Source of the DNA: Synergistales bacterium
Lineage (GTDB): Bacteria; Synergistota; Synergistia; Synergistales; Thermovirgaceae
Direction: 5' to 3'
DNA length: 26,604 nucleotides
NCBI GenBank assembly: GCA_018434645.1
Contig: JAHDOX010000155.1
Location: 1-26,604 of the forward strand
Shown: piece by piece, positions 16,102 through 23,373 of the stretch
How positions within the stretch are numbered: position 1 is the first letter of the stretch
Layout: each line of letters starts with the position of its first letter
Translations under genes and position numbers: made by a program
The notes under the pieces: generated by a model
What the model saw: the letters and a program-made list of their open reading frames with translations, nothing else
Told to the model about the DNA's origin: nothing
Databases searched by the model: none

Positions 16102-16422
16102 TTATTCGGTTTCTTTGAAAGCCTGTTTCGTCGCTTCACATAAAGGACAGGTTTCCGGTGCAGACCTTTCGGCAATATGCCCGCAAACAGTGCACAAGTA
16201 AAGATCAACGGGCTCATCACTGCCAAGCTGATCGAGAGCTTTCTTGTACAATTTGGCGTGAACCTTCTCCGCTTCAATTGCGTATTTGAAGGCTTTCAAT
16301 GCTGCCTTGTCTTCTTCCGTCTCGGCAACTTCGATAAACTCGGGATACATTTCGGTGAATTCGTAAGTTTCGCCTTCTATTGCAGTCTTCAGGTTTTCCG
16401 CCGTCGTCCCTATCTTGCCCAT
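16102..16422 (-). CDS. Half-length rubrerythrin-like protein (C-terminal half plus rubredoxin domain)
   Basis: The 106 residues from the ATG at 16422 match the second half of rubrerythrin: GTTAENLKTAIEGETYEFTE (third helix, Glu ligands), AIEAEKVHAKLYKKAL (fourth helix, ExxH) and a rubredoxin-type iron site CTVCGHIAE...CPLC. Full rubrerythrins have about 170-190 residues and two more helices bearing the first Glu and ExxH ligands; no such sequence is found upstream in any frame. Codons before the ATG read NAHLRA in frame, like the family's NHLRA, then hit a TGA. The best ribosome site serves an ATG in another frame (see 16410-16439). It may be a truncated pseudogene, a gene with one lost base, or a genuine short form. 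Intact rubredoxin cysteines argue for some selection. Confidence 0.75.
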   Translation of the reverse strand: MGKIGTTAENLKTAIEGETYEFTEMYPEFIEVAETEEDKAALKAFKYAIEAEKVHAKLYKKALDQLGSDEPVDLYLCTVCGHIAERSAPETCPLCEATKQAFKETE

Positions 16423-16439
16423 GGCCCTGAGGTGGGCAT
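16410..16439 (-). promoter_or_regulatory. Strong ribosome site and 9-codon frame overlapping the rubrerythrin start
   Basis: GAGGAGG (16447-16453 on the complement) lies 7 bases before an ATG at 16439. This ATG opens a frame MPTSGPWAR that stops (TAG) 13 bases inside the rubrerythrin-like gene. The rubrerythrin ATG at 16422 is 24 bases from the site, too far for direct use. Either the short frame couples translation to the second start, or one base is missing from the CCC run after the ATG: one more C would give MPHLRAMGKIG in one frame. Confidence 0.6.
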
Positions 16440-16590
16440 TTCAAGACCTCCTCTCGTCTTTTTCCAAAACGACCCTTCTTTTATCACTGGTCCGACTTTC
16501 AGGCAAGTCCCGGAATTTTTTCCCAAAAAAGCAGCGACAACCACTTGAGCAATCATGACTGTCACCTGCGGTTTGACCTCGCTACGGTTT

Positions 16591-17619
16591 TTATGCCATT
16601 GACCGGTGCAGAGTGAGAAGGTCGTCCAGAACACCGTAGGCAGTGTCATAAAGGTTTGGATCTTCCTGGGTTACCATAATGGGGTTCATCAGGTCCGTTT
16701 CTATCCTGAGTATAGAACCCGAGCCTGATACGGCGGAAAAATGATGGTTTTCAGGGAGCTCCTCCACCCCAACAGACGCCTTTATGGTTCCGTTTTCGAC
16801 TTTTGCCCTGCAAACGAGCTTTAAATGCCGCCCCCTTCTGCGGGCCGAGGTGATTTCCTCTTCAGTGATTCCTGTTATTCCCGAGCGGTTGACCTCGTAT
16901 GGGGTAATATTTGCATTCATAAGAACGTTCGCCAACACCGCCGTCTTTGCGGCGGCATCCCAGCCCTCGAGATCAAGAAAAGGTTCAGCCTCCGCTATTC
17001 CCAGCCTCTGCGCCTCCTTAACGGCTTCTTCCATGGGAAAGCCCTGTTCCATTTTAGTCAATACGAAATTAGTAGTCGAATTGAGAATTCCCTCGATTCC
17101 CTTTACCGTGCAACCTTTCAAGGTGCATCGTGCGAGGTTGAACACTGGAGCTCCGTCCATTACGACCGTTTCGAAAAGGAACCTGCACCTTTTTTCGCGG
17201 GCAAGTTCTGAAAGCTCCGAATACCTGAAAGCCACAGGGCCCTTGTTTGCCGAAACAACATGCTTTCCTCTTCCCAGCGCGGCACGTATGTGAGAGACGG
17301 CAGGTTCCCCATGGTTTTCGATGGAAAGCGTAGACAGTTCCACAAGGACGTCGTATTCAAGCCTTTGAGTCGCTTCGAGAGCTCCCGTTTCCGAATAGAA
17401 GGAAGACCCTGCATCGAATTTACCGTAACGCTCCATCATCGTAAGGGCGGCGTCGAAATCGACACCTTGCGGGTCTATCAGGCCCCCCCGGCTTCGGGTA
17501 ATAATTCCTGCCGGGATAACTTCCAGATCACCCAGACCAGGGAAATATTCCCGCTCCCGGGAAAGGATGGATGCAACCTTTTGACCCAGGTTACCGAAAC
17601 CAACTATAAGCGCTCTCAT
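16591..17619 (-). CDS. hom: Homoserine dehydrogenase, short form without ACT domain
   Basis: The 342-residue protein starts MRALIVGFGNLGQKVASIL, a Rossmann GxGxxG. It has VELSTLSIENHGEP, the Lys of VVSANKGPVAFRY, GILNSTTNFVLTKM and the catalytic-domain signature GIAEAEPFLDLEGWDAAAKT, as in homoserine dehydrogenase. The usual reaction is aspartate semialdehyde to homoserine with NAD(P)H, or the reverse. Many bacterial enzymes have about 430 residues with a C-terminal ACT domain for threonine inhibition; that domain is absent here. The gene lies 20 bases after a class V aminotransferase-like gene on the same strand. No thrB, thrC or asd is nearby, so a catabolic or side role is possible. Its ribosome site is weak. 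Confidence 0.85.
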   Translation of the reverse strand: MRALIVGFGNLGQKVASILSREREYFPGLGDLEVIPAGIITRSRGGLIDPQGVDFDAALTMMERYGKFDAGSSFYSETGALEATQRLEYDVLVELSTLSIENHGEPAVSHIRAALGRGKHVVSANKGPVAFRYSELSELAREKRCRFLFETVVMDGAPVFNLARCTLKGCTVKGIEGILNSTTNFVLTKMEQGFPMEEAVKEAQRLGIAEAEPFLDLEGWDAAAKTAVLANVLMNANITPYEVNRSGITGITEEEITSARRRGRHLKLVCRAKVENGTIKASVGVEELPENHHFSAVSGSGSILRIETDLMNPIMVTQEDPNLYDTAYGVLDDLLTLHRSMA

Positions 17620-17639
17620 CCTGGTTTCTCTTTTGGCCT

Positions 17640-18875
17640 CTATTGAGCTATTTCCCTAACCACATCAAGGAGGCGAACCACCTCTTCTTCCGTGTTGTAC
17701 AAGGAAATGCCTACGCGCGTCACTCCGCCTCTTTCAAGCAATCCTAGAACCTCGATCGGCCTGATTCCGTAAAAATGGCCGTCCCATGCACAGATTCCCT
17801 TTTCGTTGAGTCTTTTGCAGACTTCGACCGGATCTTTGCCCTCTATAGTGAAAGATACCGTCGGTGCTCTCTCGTTCGTTGCAAAGGAAGGGCCTATAAC
17901 AGTTACGCCCGGAATTTCTTGCAGTCCTTCAAAAATTCTTTTGGCCAGAATGTGTTCGTATCGGGCAAGACGCTCCATGGCTTGAACGATTTTTTCCCTG
18001 AGGTTTTCCCCTTTGCCGAAAGTCGCTATATAGTCCACTGCGGCGCCCGCACCGGAGATGGCCGCGTGGTTCAGCGTGCCCGTCTCTATACAGTAGGGGG
18101 CATACTGTTCCTGCGTGCGTAGTCGGTAAGCGGGTATGGAATCGAGCAGGCCTTCCCTGCTGTAAAGAATGCCCAAATGGGTCCCATAAAACTTGTAGGC
18201 CGAACACAGAAGGAAATCCACACCAAGACTGCTGGCGTCTATGGGAAAATGCGGAGCATAGTGGACGGCATCCACCAAAAGCCATGCGCCCACCTGATAG
18301 GCCATCTGCCTGGCTCTGCGCACGTTGTTGACGGTCCCGGTGGTATTGGCGGAAAACCCCATCGCGACAAGACGCGTATTTTCGTTAAGCTTCGATTCCA
18401 TGTCTTCGTAATCGAGCGTAGCGTCATCCTTGATGCGCACCTCTTGAACTATAATGCCCTCTTCCCTGAGAGCTATCCACGGCCCTCTGTTGGCTTCGTG
18501 ATCAAGCTGGGTAATAAGAATTTCGTCTCCTGGCTGGAAATGCTTGCCCAGGGCGCGGCTGAGCATATAGTTCAGTGTAGTCATGTTATGGCCGAAAGAG
18601 ATATTTTTCCCGGACCCGGCACCTAAAAAGGCGGCGAGTTTATGGCGTGTTTCTTCTATCATTGCATCGGATTCGTTAGTAGTGATAAAAAAACCGTGGG
18701 TGTTGGAATTGCATGTCTTGTAATACCAGGAAACCGCGTCGATGACCTGACGTGGCACCTGCGTTCCGCCTGGGCCGTCAAGGTACGCCAGGGGGTAACC
18801 GTTGTGAGTCCTCTCCAGTGATGGGAAATCTTTCCTTCTTTCGATAAAATCGGCAAAACTGCTCAGCTCGTTCAT
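17640..18875 (-). CDS. Class V aminotransferase-fold protein, cysteine desulfurase-like (VC1184/TIGR01976 type)
   Basis: The 411-residue protein is a fold type I PLP enzyme. It has the N-terminal YLDGPGGTQVPRQVIDAV, His126 in LDHEANRGPW, Asp202 in LLVDAVHYAPHFP and the Schiff-base Lys228 in LLCSAYKFYGTHLG. It resembles the 'cysteine desulfurase family, VC1184 subfamily'. The SufS-type active-site Cys in an RxGxxC loop is not seen; the corresponding region reads WDGHFYGIRP. Desulfurase activity is therefore doubtful, and another class V reaction (lyase, transaminase or racemase-like) is possible. AAGGAG is well placed before the ATG at 18875. It leads a minus-strand group with hom, and a GntR-type palindrome lies in its promoter. 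Confidence 0.8.
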   Translation of the reverse strand: MNELSSFADFIERRKDFPSLERTHNGYPLAYLDGPGGTQVPRQVIDAVSWYYKTCNSNTHGFFITTNESDAMIEETRHKLAAFLGAGSGKNISFGHNMTTLNYMLSRALGKHFQPGDEILITQLDHEANRGPWIALREEGIIVQEVRIKDDATLDYEDMESKLNENTRLVAMGFSANTTGTVNNVRRARQMAYQVGAWLLVDAVHYAPHFPIDASSLGVDFLLCSAYKFYGTHLGILYSREGLLDSIPAYRLRTQEQYAPYCIETGTLNHAAISGAGAAVDYIATFGKGENLREKIVQAMERLARYEHILAKRIFEGLQEIPGVTVIGPSFATNERAPTVSFTIEGKDPVEVCKRLNEKGICAWDGHFYGIRPIEVLGLLERGGVTRVGISLYNTEEEVVRLLDVVREIAQ

Positions 18876-18926
18876 TGGTCAGTCTCCTTTATGGGAATTT
18901 GCATTTCAGTGACAGGACTGTCCTTA

Positions 18927-18938
18927 ATGGTATACCAT
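18927..18938. promoter_or_regulatory. GntR-type operator palindrome
   Basis: ATGGTATACCAT is a perfect 12-bp palindrome containing TGGTATACCA, the core recognised by several FadR-subfamily GntR regulators such as those for hexuronates. It covers the -10 of the predicted minus-strand promoter, a typical repressor position. No regulator gene is in the window, so the family is inferred from the site alone. Confidence 0.5.
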
Positions 18939-18956
18939 GAGTTGCAAAAGTTGCAA
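18929..18956 (-). promoter_or_regulatory. Candidate promoter of the aminotransferase-hom group
   Basis: On the minus strand TTGCAA (18951-18956) is followed after 16 bases by TATACC (complement of 18929-18934), a 4/6 match in each box. The -35 lies in a dyad TTGCAA-AAG-TTGCAA (18942-18956), and the -10 lies in the palindrome above. The stacked dyads suggest regulated transcription. A plus-strand promoter for the HD gene may share this 137-base interval but is not clear. Confidence 0.45.
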
Positions 18957-19012
18957 TCTGCGCTAACTTGATGTCGGGAATCAAAACAAAACAATCCAAA
19001 GGAGCATGTGGA

Positions 19013-19609
19013 ATGGATCCCGAAAGAAAAGAACGAATCCTGGATTTTCTCCTTTTTGCAGATAAAGCAAAAACTGTGGAACGTGCCGGTTACGTGGACG
19101 AAACAGGCCGACACGAAACGGATGCCGAACATATGTGGCATACAGCCCTTTGGGCTATGCTCCTTTACCGCGAAATCGATTTCCCTGTCGACTTGCAGCA
19201 CGTTTTATGCCTTATCCTGGTTCATGACCTGGTAGAGATCTATGCAGGCGACACCTACGCCTATGACACGAAAGGCATAAAAACTCAAAACACCCGCGAA
19301 GAAGAAGCCGCAGGCAAACTTTTTTCCCGTTTGCCGGAAGATCTTGGGAGATGGCTTCACGACCTCTGGAAAGAATTCGAAGCGGCAATTACGCCGGAAG
19401 CCCGCTTCGCAAAGGCGCTCGATCACCTTCAGGGATTTTCGCAAAATTGTATCTCCAAAGGCACTTCCTGGAAGGAAAACGGGATTACCCGGGAAAGAAC
19501 CTTTGAGAGAACGGACCTGCCCCGTAAAACGGACCCGACGCTGGCCGATATGGTCGAAAGTCTTTACGCCATCGCCGACGCCTGCGGTGCCTGGCCGGAG
19601 GTCGATTGA
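19013..19609 (+). CDS. HD-domain phosphohydrolase (YfbR/HD_3 nucleotidase-like)
   Basis: The 198-residue protein has the metal-binding HD series: His40 in DAEHMWHTALWAML, His71-Asp72 in LILVHDLVEIYAGD and Asp137 in FAKALDHLQG. This matches the HD_3 family, which includes the 5'-deoxynucleotidase YfbR. It would remove phosphate from a nucleotide or related metabolite in the cytosol; the substrate is not known. I chose the ATG at 19013 (MDPERKERILDFL), preceded by AAAGGAG (18998-19004) at 8 bases, rather than 18968. It ends 2 bases before the HI0933 flavoprotein gene. Confidence 0.85.
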   Translation: MDPERKERILDFLLFADKAKTVERAGYVDETGRHETDAEHMWHTALWAMLLYREIDFPVDLQHVLCLILVHDLVEIYAGDTYAYDTKGIKTQNTREEEAAGKLFSRLPEDLGRWLHDLWKEFEAAITPEARFAKALDHLQGFSQNCISKGTSWKENGITRERTFERTDLPRKTDPTLADMVESLYAIADACGAWPEVD

Positions 19610-19611
19610 AA

Positions 19612-20856
19612 ATGCACTCTTTTGATTTGTGCATAATCGGCGCCGGGCCGGCAGGTCTTTTGGCGGGTATAATAGCGGCGTCGGCGGGATCAAGGGTTAT
19701 CCTGCTTGAGAAAAACCCTGAAGCCGGGAAAAAACTGCTTCTGACGGGAAAAGGCCGTTGCAACATAACCCACGCGGCGTCTTCCGCAAAGGAAATTACA
19801 GAAACCTTTGGCAAAAATGGCAGATTCCTGCATTCTGGACTCTCACGTTTCGGGGTAGCGGAAACTTACAGGTTCTTCGAAAACCTGGGGATACCCCTGA
19901 AAGTGGAACGAGGAAACCGCGTATTTCCGGAATCAGGGTCCGCGAAAGATGTGCGTGACCGGCTCCTTGTAGAATTTTCCCGTAAGGGCGGCGTCTTCCG
20001 TATGAATTGTCCTGTTCACGCATTAGAGGCATCCCCTCGCATGGTTAATCGCGCCCTTCTAAAAGACAAGAGCGTAATCAATGCCTCCCGTTTTATTATC
20101 GCCACCGGAGGCCTTTCATATCCACAGACCGGTTCGACAGGCGATGGTTACCGTTGGGCGAAAGCCCTTGGGCACACGATAAATCCGACGTTACCGGCTT
20201 TGTCGCCGGTGCGGCTTGCAGAAGGCTGGGTTTGCGAGGTTTCGGGTTTATCGCTGAAAAATGTGCGTCTTACGCTTCTTGTAAACGGCAAGGAAACAGA
20301 ATCACGCTTCGGCGAGCTTGATTTCACCCCTTTCGGCATTAGCGGGCCCATTGGTATGGATTTATCGCGTAATATCGGTCACGCTCTGAATCGACAGCAA
20401 AAGACGGAGTTGAAACTGGACCTTAAACCCGCACTGGATTTTAAAAGTCTCGACCGCAGAATTCTCAGGGAATTGAATGCTGCCGGTTCCAAACCAATTT
20501 CCGCGGTCCTTGAAACGCTTATGCCCAAAAAGCTTATACCTCCTTTTGCAAGACTCTGCTCACTGTCCCTTGAGCAGAAATCAGCAACATTGACAAAAGA
20601 AAAGAGGCTCGAGCTATCAAGGCTGCTTAAGGCCATTTCACTGAAGCCTCTTTCTCTTTTGGGTTTCAAGTGGTCTTTGATTACTTCCGGTGGGGTATCT
20701 CTCGATGAGGTAGATCCGCGAACCATGGCGTCGAAATTGACGGAAAACCTGTATTTCGCGGGAGAAATACTCGACCTGGATGCGCCCACCGGCGGTTACA
20801 ACCTCCAGGCATGCTGGACAACGGGCTACATCGCCGGTATATCTGCCGCTGCTTGA
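19612..20856 (+). CDS. HI0933/YhiN-family FAD-dependent oxidoreductase
   Basis: The 414-residue flavoprotein has the N-terminal FAD-binding DLCIIGAGPAGLLAG. It also has the family signature GKKLLLTGKGRCNITH, a second dinucleotide-associated FIIATGGLSYPQTGSTGDGY, and the C-terminal FAGEILDLDAPTGGYNLQAC. This is the TIGR00275/HI0933 family, sometimes called 'aminoacetone oxidase family'; the physiological substrate is unknown. The ATG at 19612 is preferred, as GGAGG (19597-19601) is 10 bases before it; a TTG at 19606 is possible. It lies 2 bases after the HD gene and ends 11 bases from the convergent hydroxyacid dehydrogenase stop. No terminator is visible between them. Confidence 0.9.
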   Translation: MHSFDLCIIGAGPAGLLAGIIAASAGSRVILLEKNPEAGKKLLLTGKGRCNITHAASSAKEITETFGKNGRFLHSGLSRFGVAETYRFFENLGIPLKVERGNRVFPESGSAKDVRDRLLVEFSRKGGVFRMNCPVHALEASPRMVNRALLKDKSVINASRFIIATGGLSYPQTGSTGDGYRWAKALGHTINPTLPALSPVRLAEGWVCEVSGLSLKNVRLTLLVNGKETESRFGELDFTPFGISGPIGMDLSRNIGHALNRQQKTELKLDLKPALDFKSLDRRILRELNAAGSKPISAVLETLMPKKLIPPFARLCSLSLEQKSATLTKEKRLELSRLLKAISLKPLSLLGFKWSLITSGGVSLDEVDPRTMASKLTENLYFAGEILDLDAPTGGYNLQACWTTGYIAGISAAA

Positions 20857-20867
20857 CGATCGGCATT

Positions 20868-21860
20868 TCACAGGAATTCGTAGTCCGCGGGGTCTACTAT
20901 GCCTTTCGGCTTTTCACCTTCAAGAAATCTGCGCACGTTTTCTGCGGCACGCCGCACGGCGATGGGGTAAATTTCCGGAACCATGTTGGAGTTGTGAGGA
21001 GAGCCAAGGATATTTCCCAATTCGAAAAAAGGATAGTTCAGCTTGAACTCTCCGTGCACATGCGGCTCTACCCACCAGGCATCTATACCCACCTTGAAAT
21101 CCGGGTTTTTCAGCATGTGTTCGTAAAGCGCTTCCTCCTGGATTACAGGCCCCCTGGCCGGGTTGATAAGTATGGCGTCGGGTTTCATTTTCGCGAGCTC
21201 GTCCTTGCCTATGAGACCTTTAGTGTGTCTCGTCAATGGAACGGCAATGACTACAACATCGGATTCGGCGAGCAACCTGCCGAGATCTTTCATGGTCCCT
21301 ATAAAATCCACTACTTCGTCTGTCTTTCCGCTGGTATTGACGGCCAGGATTTTCATTCCGAAGGCTTTCATCAGGCAGGCGGTGGTCTTCCCTATCCCCC
21401 CGAAACCAATGATCCCGGCAGTTTTACCTTTGAACCAGGTGTTATACACGTCACGGCGGAACTCTCCCCGTTTTAGTTCGTTGTGCCGTTTTAGAAAATT
21501 CTTGCCCAGGGCGAGCATCATTCCGACGATGTGTTCAGCCATCGGTTCCGCCCAGGCTCCAGCGTTGGCGCAAATCATCACCGATTGAGGCAACACGTTA
21601 TAGGGAACGGCGTCGACTCCAGCCAGAAGGGTCTGTATCATCGTTCCATCCCTAAGCAGTCGGAATTCATCCTTTCCCAGCTCGTTGTGAACCATGAACG
21701 ACAGAAGGGCGTCCACTTCCTTAAGTCGGGTTTTTCTTTCTCTGGTTTCGAGATCTTCCAGGAAAATTATTTCAGCCACGTCATTCAAGACTTCATATAC
21801 GGGTTCTTTCCATCCCTTTTCGGGATGGAAGGTAACAATTACCTCTTTTTTGTTTCTCAC
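20868..21860 (-). CDS. D-isomer-specific 2-hydroxyacid dehydrogenase
   Basis: The 330-residue protein belongs to the D-2-hydroxyacid dehydrogenase family. It has AEHIVGMMLALGKNF, the nucleotide loop GFGGIGKTT (152-160) and catalytic Arg236 (INPARGP), Glu265 (DAWWVEP) and His289 (GSPHNS). It would interconvert a 2-oxoacid and its D-2-hydroxyacid. The residues after the second strand (LAVNTSGK) lack the usual acidic residue that favours NAD, so NADP(H) is possible. GTG at 21860 is chosen with AAAGGAG (21870-21876 on the complement) 9 bases upstream. It lies 48 bases after the PLP-enzyme gene, so the two are probably co-transcribed. Substrate is not assigned. Confidence 0.9.
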   Translation of the reverse strand: MRNKKEVIVTFHPEKGWKEPVYEVLNDVAEIIFLEDLETRERKTRLKEVDALLSFMVHNELGKDEFRLLRDGTMIQTLLAGVDAVPYNVLPQSVMICANAGAWAEPMAEHIVGMMLALGKNFLKRHNELKRGEFRRDVYNTWFKGKTAGIIGFGGIGKTTACLMKAFGMKILAVNTSGKTDEVVDFIGTMKDLGRLLAESDVVVIAVPLTRHTKGLIGKDELAKMKPDAILINPARGPVIQEEALYEHMLKNPDFKVGIDAWWVEPHVHGEFKLNYPFFELGNILGSPHNSNMVPEIYPIAVRRAAENVRRFLEGEKPKGIVDPADYEFL

Positions 21861-21908
21861 TCGGAGCCACTCCTTTCATTCTCCATACCTGACCAGTCTT
21901 TATACCAA

Positions 21909-23090
21909 TCAGGCCTCAACAAGTTCGTCAAGGGCTTTTTCCATATCCTGCCACACCGCCTCCGGTGTTTCAATTCCGGCGGATAGTCTGACAAGACCGT
22001 CGGTAATCCCCAAACTTATCCTGACATCTGCCGGGACTGACCTGTGTGAGGTTTTAGCGGGATGGGAAAGCGTGGTTTTGACAGCCGCGAGGCTCGGTAA
22101 AAGCTCCACATTTTCCAGGTTTCGCACAAGTCGGGAAACACCATCTTCTCCTCCTGCAACCTCAAAACTCAGCATACCGCCGAAGCCGTTTCGGAGCAAT
22201 TTCCGTGCTATCCCATATGATGAATGCCTTTCCAGGCCTGGATAAAACACTTTCTTCACCGCCGGGTGCCTTTCGAGCTTACGAGCCAGGTAAAGAGCGT
22301 TTTCGGCGTGCTTTTCCATCCTGAGCGGAAAAGTCTTGAGTCCCCTTAAAGTTAGCCAGGCATCAAAGGGGCTCATGCAGCCGCCCATCAATGCGCGAAA
22401 TCTTCCTGTTTTCTCCATATCCGCGGCAGAACCTCCTGCCATTCCGCCTGTAACGTCACTGTGCCCGTTAAGGTACTTTGTAAGGCTTTCCAGAACAACA
22501 TGTGCCCCTTCCTCGACAGGACGGCAAAAGGCCGGAGTAGCAAAGGTGTTGTCCACTACGACACGGCAACGGTGTTTTTCCGCCTCCTCGCAAAGCCCTG
22601 CTATATCACATACTTGCATCAGCGGGTTCGATATGGTTTCCACATAAAGGAGCCTGGTGTTCTCTCGAAAGGACGATTCAAGGTCTGCAGGGTCCTGAAA
22701 CTCCAGAAAATCGACTTCAACCCCCCAATAGGGGAGAATTTCTCTAAATAACTTGTGAGTTTCTCCATAAAGCACCTTCGACGCCAAAACGTGGTCGCCC
22801 GGTTTGACAAGTGAACATATAGTCGTGGTAATTGCCGCCATGCCCGACGAAAATGCGAGGGCTCGTTCTGTTCCCTCAAGATGGGACAACTCCTCCTCAA
22901 GAAGACGCACAGTGGGGTTTGAAGTACGAGAATAGACGTACCCCGGTTTTCCCCCCTCATAGACGGCATCCACGTCTTCGAGAGTTTCAAAGGAAAAAAC
23001 CGAGGTAGCATAAATCGGGGGAACCTCCGGCTTCGTGATCCCACACTGCCCGATTCCGACCTTTTCTTCGGCTGACTCTTTTCTCTTCAT
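21909..23090 (-). CDS. Cys/Met metabolism PLP enzyme (cystathionine gamma-synthase/lyase family)
   Basis: The 393-residue protein is a trans-sulfuration-type PLP enzyme. It has VPPIYATSVFSFET, the YSR phosphate-binding motif (53-55), AFSSGMAAIT, stacking Tyr108 in VLYGETHKLF, Asp180 in VVVDNTFATP and Schiff-base Lys205 in SLTKYLNGHSDVTGG. Cystathionine gamma-lyase, gamma-synthase, O-acetylhomoserine sulfhydrylase and methionine gamma-lyase share these. The Cys typical of methionine gamma-lyase (LYGCT) is Glu110 here. The ATG at 23090 follows AAGGAG at 10 bases; a GTG 9 bases earlier abuts that site. The downstream 2-hydroxyacid dehydrogenase suggests a role producing a 2-oxoacid, such as 2-oxobutyrate or pyruvate, but this is inference. 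Confidence 0.88.
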   Translation of the reverse strand: MKRKESAEEKVGIGQCGITKPEVPPIYATSVFSFETLEDVDAVYEGGKPGYVYSRTSNPTVRLLEEELSHLEGTERALAFSSGMAAITTTICSLVKPGDHVLASKVLYGETHKLFREILPYWGVEVDFLEFQDPADLESSFRENTRLLYVETISNPLMQVCDIAGLCEEAEKHRCRVVVDNTFATPAFCRPVEEGAHVVLESLTKYLNGHSDVTGGMAGGSAADMEKTGRFRALMGGCMSPFDAWLTLRGLKTFPLRMEKHAENALYLARKLERHPAVKKVFYPGLERHSSYGIARKLLRNGFGGMLSFEVAGGEDGVSRLVRNLENVELLPSLAAVKTTLSHPAKTSHRSVPADVRISLGITDGLVRLSAGIETPEAVWQDMEKALDELVEA

Positions 23091-23223
23091 AAAAACCACG
23101 CTCCTTCTGATATAAAAACAAAAAACCTGACCCGATTTTTGGAAAAACTCCTTTCATCCCTGTGTACCTTATGTGCTATTCGCTTTGCCACATTTTATTT
23201 TACGATACTTCACAGTGTCTGCG

Positions 23224-23252
23224 TTGCCGATCCTCCCAATATGTGTTATTTT
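23224..23252 (+). promoter_or_regulatory. Candidate promoter of tupABC
   Basis: TTGCCG (23224-23229) and TATTTT (23247-23252) are 4/6 matches to the -35 and -10 boxes, separated by 17 bases. A start near 23259 would begin the RNA right at GACCUCCGAGCC, the 5' part of the riboswitch candidate. The whole 23091-23452 interval holds only this promoter, the riboswitch, its terminator and the tupA ribosome site. Confidence 0.45.
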
Positions 23253-23258
23253 TTTCTT

Positions 23259-23368
23259 GACCTCCGAGCCTTTGCTCCTGCCGGCACAATGTCAATGGAG
23301 CCAGGCCGTAGGGTATTCCTGGAAACAGGAGTGCCTCCCGTGATTGGAAAGGAGGGATCGTGCCCGAT
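23259..23368 (+). ncRNA. Moco/Tuco-type riboswitch candidate upstream of tupA
   Basis: The leader contains CTCCGAGCC (23262-23270) and, later, GTGCCTCCCG with GGAGGGA (23331-23340, 23351-23357), sequence blocks I associate with the molybdenum/tungsten cofactor RNA motif (Rfam RF01055). Possible helices are CTCCTG (23275-23280) with CAGGAG (23326-23331), enclosing CCAGG (23301-23305) with CCTGG (23318-23322), and CCTCC (23334-23338) with GGAGG (23351-23355). A terminator follows at 23374-23403 and tupABC lies downstream, a regulon member that fits the ligand. The boundaries are approximate and the recall of the consensus is from memory. Confidence 0.7.
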
Positions 23369-23373
23369 AAATG

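Noticed and set aside
16059..16277. An N-terminal extension of tpx by 73 residues with a hydrophobic stretch, suggesting a membrane-anchored peroxidase
   Set aside because: The extension is the rubrerythrin-like gene and its 3' gap read in another frame, and GGAGGTG marks the GTG at 16058.
16454..16649. The upstream part of an open frame spanning the hom-rubrerythrin gap, considered as a small protein or a missing rubrerythrin N-terminus
   Set aside because: No EExxH helix or rubrerythrin-like sequence in any frame; part of it overlaps hom and it has no ribosome site of its own.
23091..23223. SAM riboswitch or S-box ahead of the Cys/Met PLP enzyme gene
   Set aside because: No S-box conserved blocks or terminator are visible on the minus strand in this interval; T-runs occur but without a GC-rich stem.
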